Shown here piece by piece: positions 60,833 to 64,000 of a DNA stretch of 64,000 nucleotides. How positions within the stretch are numbered: position 1 is the first letter of the stretch; each line of letters opens with the position of its first letter. The position numbers and the translations under genes were made by a program. Origin of the DNA: Alphaproteobacteria bacterium US3C007 (GTDB taxonomy: Bacteria; Pseudomonadota; Alphaproteobacteria; Rhodobacterales; Rhodobacteraceae). Where the stretch lies: assembly GCA_034423775.1 (NCBI GenBank), contig CP139918.1:2542001-2606000 (forward strand). The letters run 5' to 3'. The notes below the pieces were generated by a model. The model was not told the DNA's origin and did no database searches. It was given only the letters and a program-made list of their open reading frames with translations.

Positions 60833-61487
60833 TGCCAAAGGAACCACCGCTGGCTTTGCGGCGCCTCTGGGTGAACAGTCGCTGAGCGATACGCAAGATG
60901 CTGCTGCTTCTTTCAGGCGAGAATTACAGCGTTTAAGGCACAGCTTTTCAGACACACAAAGCGGCGCAGCCGGGCTTCAACGATCGCTCAGCAAGGGGTT
61001 GAGACAGGCTTTGGATGGCGCTGTGCGAAATGGCGAGCAGTTCAGCGATGTGATTGGGCATATTCGAAAATCGTTAATCGACGCCACATTCAACGCCGCA
61101 GTCAAACCCGTAACGGCGCATTTGGCAAGCTCACTGGTGAACAATGCTCAATCTGTTTTGGGCGCCTTTTCACCGATTTCAGGCGGCGCTGGCTTTACCA
61201 ATACGCGGGTCATGCCATTCGCAGACGGAGGTATTGTGTCTTCGCCCACCTATTTTCCCATGCGCGGTGGATTAGGGTTGGCCGGAGAAGCCGGTCCAGA
61301 GGCTATTTTGCCGCTTGCCCGCGGCAAAGATGGCCGTCTTGGTATCAAAGGGCAGGGTGGATTTTCTGCACCGGTCCACGTTTCGATACATGTAACAACC
61401 CCGGATGTCGAAGGGTTTCGCCGCACCCAATCGCAAATTTCTGCGCAGATTGGACAGGTGATTTCGCGCGCTCAACGCAACCGGTAA
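60819..61487 (+). CDS. gene transfer agent tape measure protein (g11)
   Basis: A 222-residue short tape measure. It has a helical front half (DAAASFRRELQRLRHSFSDTQSGAAGLQRSLSKGLRQAL, VNNAQSVLGAFSPI) and the typical end FADGGIVSSPTYFPMRGGLGLAGEAGPEAILPLARGKDGRLGIKG of lambda-type tape-measure proteins. RcGTA g11 is likewise only about 220 residues, fitting its short tail. Confidence 0.85.
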   Translation: MMTYNAKGTTAGFAAPLGEQSLSDTQDAAASFRRELQRLRHSFSDTQSGAAGLQRSLSKGLRQALDGAVRNGEQFSDVIGHIRKSLIDATFNAAVKPVTAHLASSLVNNAQSVLGAFSPISGGAGFTNTRVMPFADGGIVSSPTYFPMRGGLGLAGEAGPEAILPLARGKDGRLGIKGQGGFSAPVHVSIHVTTPDVEGFRRTQSQISAQIGQVISRAQRNR

Positions 61488-61503
61488 AAAAGGGCAGAAG
61501 CCT

Positions 61504-62136
61504 ATGTCATTTCATGAAGTGCAATTTCCGACAACGATCAGTTTTGGCTCATTTGGCGGCCCCGAACGGCGTACCGAAATTGTCACGCTGAGCAATGGTT
61601 ATGAAGAACGGAGCACGCCTTGGGCCCATTCAAAGCGACGCTACGACGCGGGTTTGGGGATGCGATCGCTTGACGATATAGCCGATTTAATCGCGTTTTT
61701 TGAAGCCCGCGCCGGGCGTCTACACGGGTTTCGTTGGAAAGATTGGGGTGATTTCAAATCTTGCCTGCCCAGTCAGGAAGTCGGGTTTAATGACCAAGTA
61801 ATCGGGATCGGCGACGGGCAACAGCGGGAATTTGCCTTATCAAAATCTTATATTTCTGGCGAGGGCCGCTATACGCGCCCCATTTGCAAACCTGTAATCG
61901 GATCGGTCGTGGCCGCCATTCAAGGCGAGCCGCAATTTGAAGCGCGGCATTTTGAGGTGGAGTCGCGCACGGGCCTTTTGAACTTTCTTCGTCCACCCGC
62001 CTCCGGTTTGGATGTAACAGCGGGATTCGAATTTGATGTGCCCGTGCGCTTTGACGCAGATATAATCGAAACCAGTCTGGCACATTTTGAGGCGGGCGAA
62101 TTGCCACGCGTGCCAGTTGTTGAGCTGCGCCTATGA
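61504..62136 (+). CDS. gene transfer agent distal tail protein (g12, DUF2460)
   Basis: A 210-residue DUF2460 (TIGR02217) protein: FHEVQFPTTISFGSFGGPERRTEIVTLSNGYEERSTPWAHSKRRYDAG, DDIADLIAFFEARAGRLHGFRWKDWGDFKSC. All hallmark words are present. It forms the baseplate ring. Stop overlaps g13 by ATGA. Confidence 0.9.
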   Translation: MSFHEVQFPTTISFGSFGGPERRTEIVTLSNGYEERSTPWAHSKRRYDAGLGMRSLDDIADLIAFFEARAGRLHGFRWKDWGDFKSCLPSQEVGFNDQVIGIGDGQQREFALSKSYISGEGRYTRPICKPVIGSVVAAIQGEPQFEARHFEVESRTGLLNFLRPPASGLDVTAGFEFDVPVRFDADIIETSLAHFEAGELPRVPVVELRL

Positions 62137-63014
62137 CGCAGCCGACGCTTTATCAGGCCTTGCAACACGGCCTCACCAGTATTTGCAGAGCTTGGGCGAT
62201 CACAAGACGCGACGGGGTGCGGTTTGGCTTTACCGATCATGATCGACCGCTCTTTTTTGCGGGGTTGGAATTTCGCGCCGAAAGCGGGTTGTCTGCGATG
62301 AACCTATCCCAAACGACAGGGCTGTCGGTTGATAATACCGAAGCCTTGGGGGTCTTATGGGATGACGGGGTGAGCGAAGCGGATATCGCGGCCGGCAAGT
62401 TTGATGAAGCCAAGGTAGAGGTATGGCTGGTGAATTGGGCCAACCCACTGCAATATCAGCTGGAATTCTCGGGGCTGATTGGCGAGATTCAACGTAAAGG
62501 GGGCGCGTTTCAGGCCGAATTACGCGGCCTGACCGCTTTGTTGAATAAGCCTGTGGCGCGGGTCTACAGCGCCGGTTGTAGCGCGCTTTTGGGAGATCAA
62601 GCCTGCGGTTTTGATTTGACAACGCCGGGGTTCGTGACTTCGGTGGCGTTGTCGCGGGTCACGGAGCAGGGCGCGCTAGAGCTGTTTGATCTGCCCGCAT
62701 TTGAAGACGGGTGTTTCGAACATGGCACGCTGAAGGCTGTGAACGGCAAAGCGCAGGGCTATCAGGGCTTGGTGAAGCGCGATCAGCGTTTGGGCGCGCA
62801 TCGTTTGATCGAGCTTTGGGAGCCGCCAAGCCTGGGCTTTGAGGAAGGGGATCTGCTCGAGCTTACCATGGGCTGCGATAAACGTTTTGAAACCTGCCGG
62901 ATAAAATTTGACAATGCGCTTAATTTCCGCGGCTTTCCCGATATTCCCTCAGGCGACTGGCTGCTTATTAATCCTGCCCAGCAAGCCGCATCGGATCATG
63001 GCAGCCGCAGATGA
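62133..63014 (+). CDS. gene transfer agent hub protein (g13, DUF2163)
   Basis: A 293-residue TIGR02218/DUF2163 protein: ICRAWAITRRDGVRFGFTDHDRPLFFAGLEFRAESGLSAMNLSQTTGLSVDNTEALGVL, a Cys-rich VYSAGCSALLGDQACGFDL and the C-terminal DLLELTMGCDKRFETCRIKFDNALNFRGFPDIP. In the RcGTA structure this hub protein carries an iron-sulfur cluster; the four Cys seen here (two pairs) fit that. Stop overlaps g14. Confidence 0.9.
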   Translation: MTQPTLYQALQHGLTSICRAWAITRRDGVRFGFTDHDRPLFFAGLEFRAESGLSAMNLSQTTGLSVDNTEALGVLWDDGVSEADIAAGKFDEAKVEVWLVNWANPLQYQLEFSGLIGEIQRKGGAFQAELRGLTALLNKPVARVYSAGCSALLGDQACGFDLTTPGFVTSVALSRVTEQGALELFDLPAFEDGCFEHGTLKAVNGKAQGYQGLVKRDQRLGAHRLIELWEPPSLGFEEGDLLELTMGCDKRFETCRIKFDNALNFRGFPDIPSGDWLLINPAQQAASDHGSRR

Positions 63015-63490
63015 TGTTGAAGCCCAATATGATTGTATCTACGGCGCGTGGTTGGCTGGGCACCCCCTTTCATCATCAAGCCTCGTGCCGCGGCGTTGGC
63101 GCAGATTGCTTGGGGCTGATCCGAGGGGTCTGGCGGGCGCAGATTGGCGCAGAGCCTGCGCGAATTCCGCCCTACTCGCCGGCTTGGGGAGCCTTGCAGC
63201 CCCAAGAATTGCTCTGGCAACATTTGCAAAAATATTTCTCTAGCATGACGATTGAAATGCAACCAGATGGCCGTTTGCAAAACGGGGCCGTGATCCCGGA
63301 TGGCAGCCTTTTGTTGTTTCGCCTGATGGCAAAAGGGGCCGCCAATCATTTGGGTATTGCCGCGCAGCGCGCCGGCCGGCCAAGCTTCATTCATGCTTGC
63401 CACGTGAAAGGCGTCTGCGAAGTAGATTTAACGCTTAAATGGCGCCGCCGCGCGGTGGCGATCTTTCGTTTCCCAAAGCGAGGTTTTTAA
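63011..63490 (+). CDS. gene transfer agent NlpC/P60 cell-wall peptidase (g14)
   Basis: A 159-residue NlpC/P60 peptidase (TIGR02219): ARGWLGTPFHHQASCRGVGADCLGLIRGVWR holds the catalytic Cys, and AANHLGIAA the catalytic His. It probably opens the peptidoglycan of the recipient cell. ATG 63011 overlaps the g13 stop; ATG 63014 is an alternative. The TAATG junction links it to the next gene. Confidence 0.9.
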   Translation: MMLKPNMIVSTARGWLGTPFHHQASCRGVGADCLGLIRGVWRAQIGAEPARIPPYSPAWGALQPQELLWQHLQKYFSSMTIEMQPDGRLQNGAVIPDGSLLLFRLMAKGAANHLGIAAQRAGRPSFIHACHVKGVCEVDLTLKWRRRAVAIFRFPKRGF

Positions 63491-64000
63491 TGGCAACATT
63501 GGTTCTGGCTGGCCTTGGGGCTGGTATTGGCAGTTCGGTCGGGGGCAGCTTTTTGGGGTTTTCAATGACCAGCGTTGGCCGCTTTGCCGGCGCTGTCATT
63601 GGGCGTAGTCTTGATGCAGCGGTGCTGGGGCAGGGCTCTGAGGCGGTTGAGAGGGGGCGGCTTGAACGGGCGCAAATCACGCAAAGTGGTGAAGGGCTGC
63701 CGATCGCGCATGTCTTTGGGCGCACGCGCGTTGGCGGACAGGTGATTTGGGCCTCGCAGTTTTTTGAAAATAAACTGGTGACACATGGGCAAGCTTCCAG
63801 CAAAAGCCGCCCCGCCAGCCCAGATGTCATTGAATATCAGTATTCGGTGAGTCTTGCGATTGCGCTCTGCTGGGGTGAGATCACGCATATCGCGCAAATT
63901 TGGGCGGATGGGGTGAAAATATCGCCCGAACAGCTGTCAATGCAGGTTTATAAAGGCTCTGAAACCCAAAGGCCTGATCCCGCTTTGGAAGCGATCGAAG
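63490..64000 (+). CDS. gene transfer agent host-specificity/megatron protein (g15), partial
   Basis: The first 170 codons run off the window. MATLVLAGLGAGIGSSVGGSFLGFSMTSVGRFAGAVIGRSLDAAVLGQG begins with a glycine-rich hydrophobic segment as in RcGTA g15, followed by LPIAHVFGRTRVGGQVIWASQFFEN and VIEYQYSVSLAIALCWGEITHIAQIWADGVKIS. These are the N-terminal blocks of the large tail-tip protein (about 1300 residues in RcGTA). The start overlaps the g14 stop. Confidence 0.88.
   Translation, partial: MATLVLAGLGAGIGSSVGGSFLGFSMTSVGRFAGAVIGRSLDAAVLGQGSEAVERGRLERAQITQSGEGLPIAHVFGRTRVGGQVIWASQFFENKLVTHGQASSKSRPASPDVIEYQYSVSLAIALCWGEITHIAQIWADGVKISPEQLSMQVYKGSETQRPDPALEAIE

Noticed and set aside
1..64000. 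CRISPR arrays, rRNA genes and integron attC arrays
   Set aside because: No regularly spaced direct repeats, rRNA segments or attC-like series were seen anywhere in the window.

Overview
The window looks like the chromosome of a marine alphaproteobacterium of the order Rhodobacterales (Roseobacter group; a Planktomarina/RCA-like lineage is a guess). The reasons are the complete RcGTA-type gene transfer agent cluster at the right end, a ribBX-ribH-nusB riboflavin block, Roseobacter-type ABC transporters and moderate GC content with AT-rich accessory patches. No search was run; every name rests on motifs, length and gene order.

Layout. 0.2-1.2 kb holds two small hypothetical genes, one a lipoprotein. 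1.4-8.6 kb holds a Ugp-type glycerol-3-phosphate/glycerophosphodiester importer with a GDPD phosphodiesterase, a divergent LysR regulator and a class IIA HAD phosphatase. 9.2-15.9 kb holds a second carbohydrate or phosphoester ABC operon with a TIM-barrel isomerase, a DeoR regulator and a calcineurin-like phosphodiesterase. 17.0-23.2 kb is a divergent sulfur/C1 module. It encodes a methanethiol oxidase (SBP56), a membrane partner, glutathione-dependent formaldehyde dehydrogenase, sulfide:quinone oxidoreductase and a persulfide-dioxygenase-like MBL protein, with an IclR regulator and a striking operator in the middle. Together these could turn methanethiol into formaldehyde plus sulfide and detoxify both.

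24.0-27.0 kb is a decaying accessory island. It has a replication-protein scrap, an intact RipA-like membrane protein plus ThsB-like TIR protein pair (candidate phage defence), several broken small genes, an integrase pseudogene and an IS3 remnant. A tRNA 3' end fragment near 30.3 kb looks like an old integration scar. 27.0-45.0 kb carries metabolism and transport genes: a Gate-domain membrane protein, MFS and DMT exporters, a dimethylglycine/sarcosine dehydrogenase-like enzyme with an AraC regulator, an acyl-CoA dehydrogenase, a LysR/quinone-oxidoreductase pair, HchA, an intact IS3 element flanked by two unrelated truncated genes, and a class III aminotransferase with its MocR regulator. 45.3-48.5 kb is a recombinase cassette (tyrosine integrase; DUF3489-DUF2924-large serine recombinase) beside tRNA-Tyr.

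49.0-53.3 kb is housekeeping: nusB, ribH, ribBX, rlmB and an exported bactofilin-like membrane protein. 53.6-64.0 kb is the gene transfer agent cluster from the small terminase to the start of the host-specificity protein, in canonical order. Its major capsid gene carries an in-frame TAG exactly where a Trp codon is expected, so particle production may be lost or may depend on suppression.
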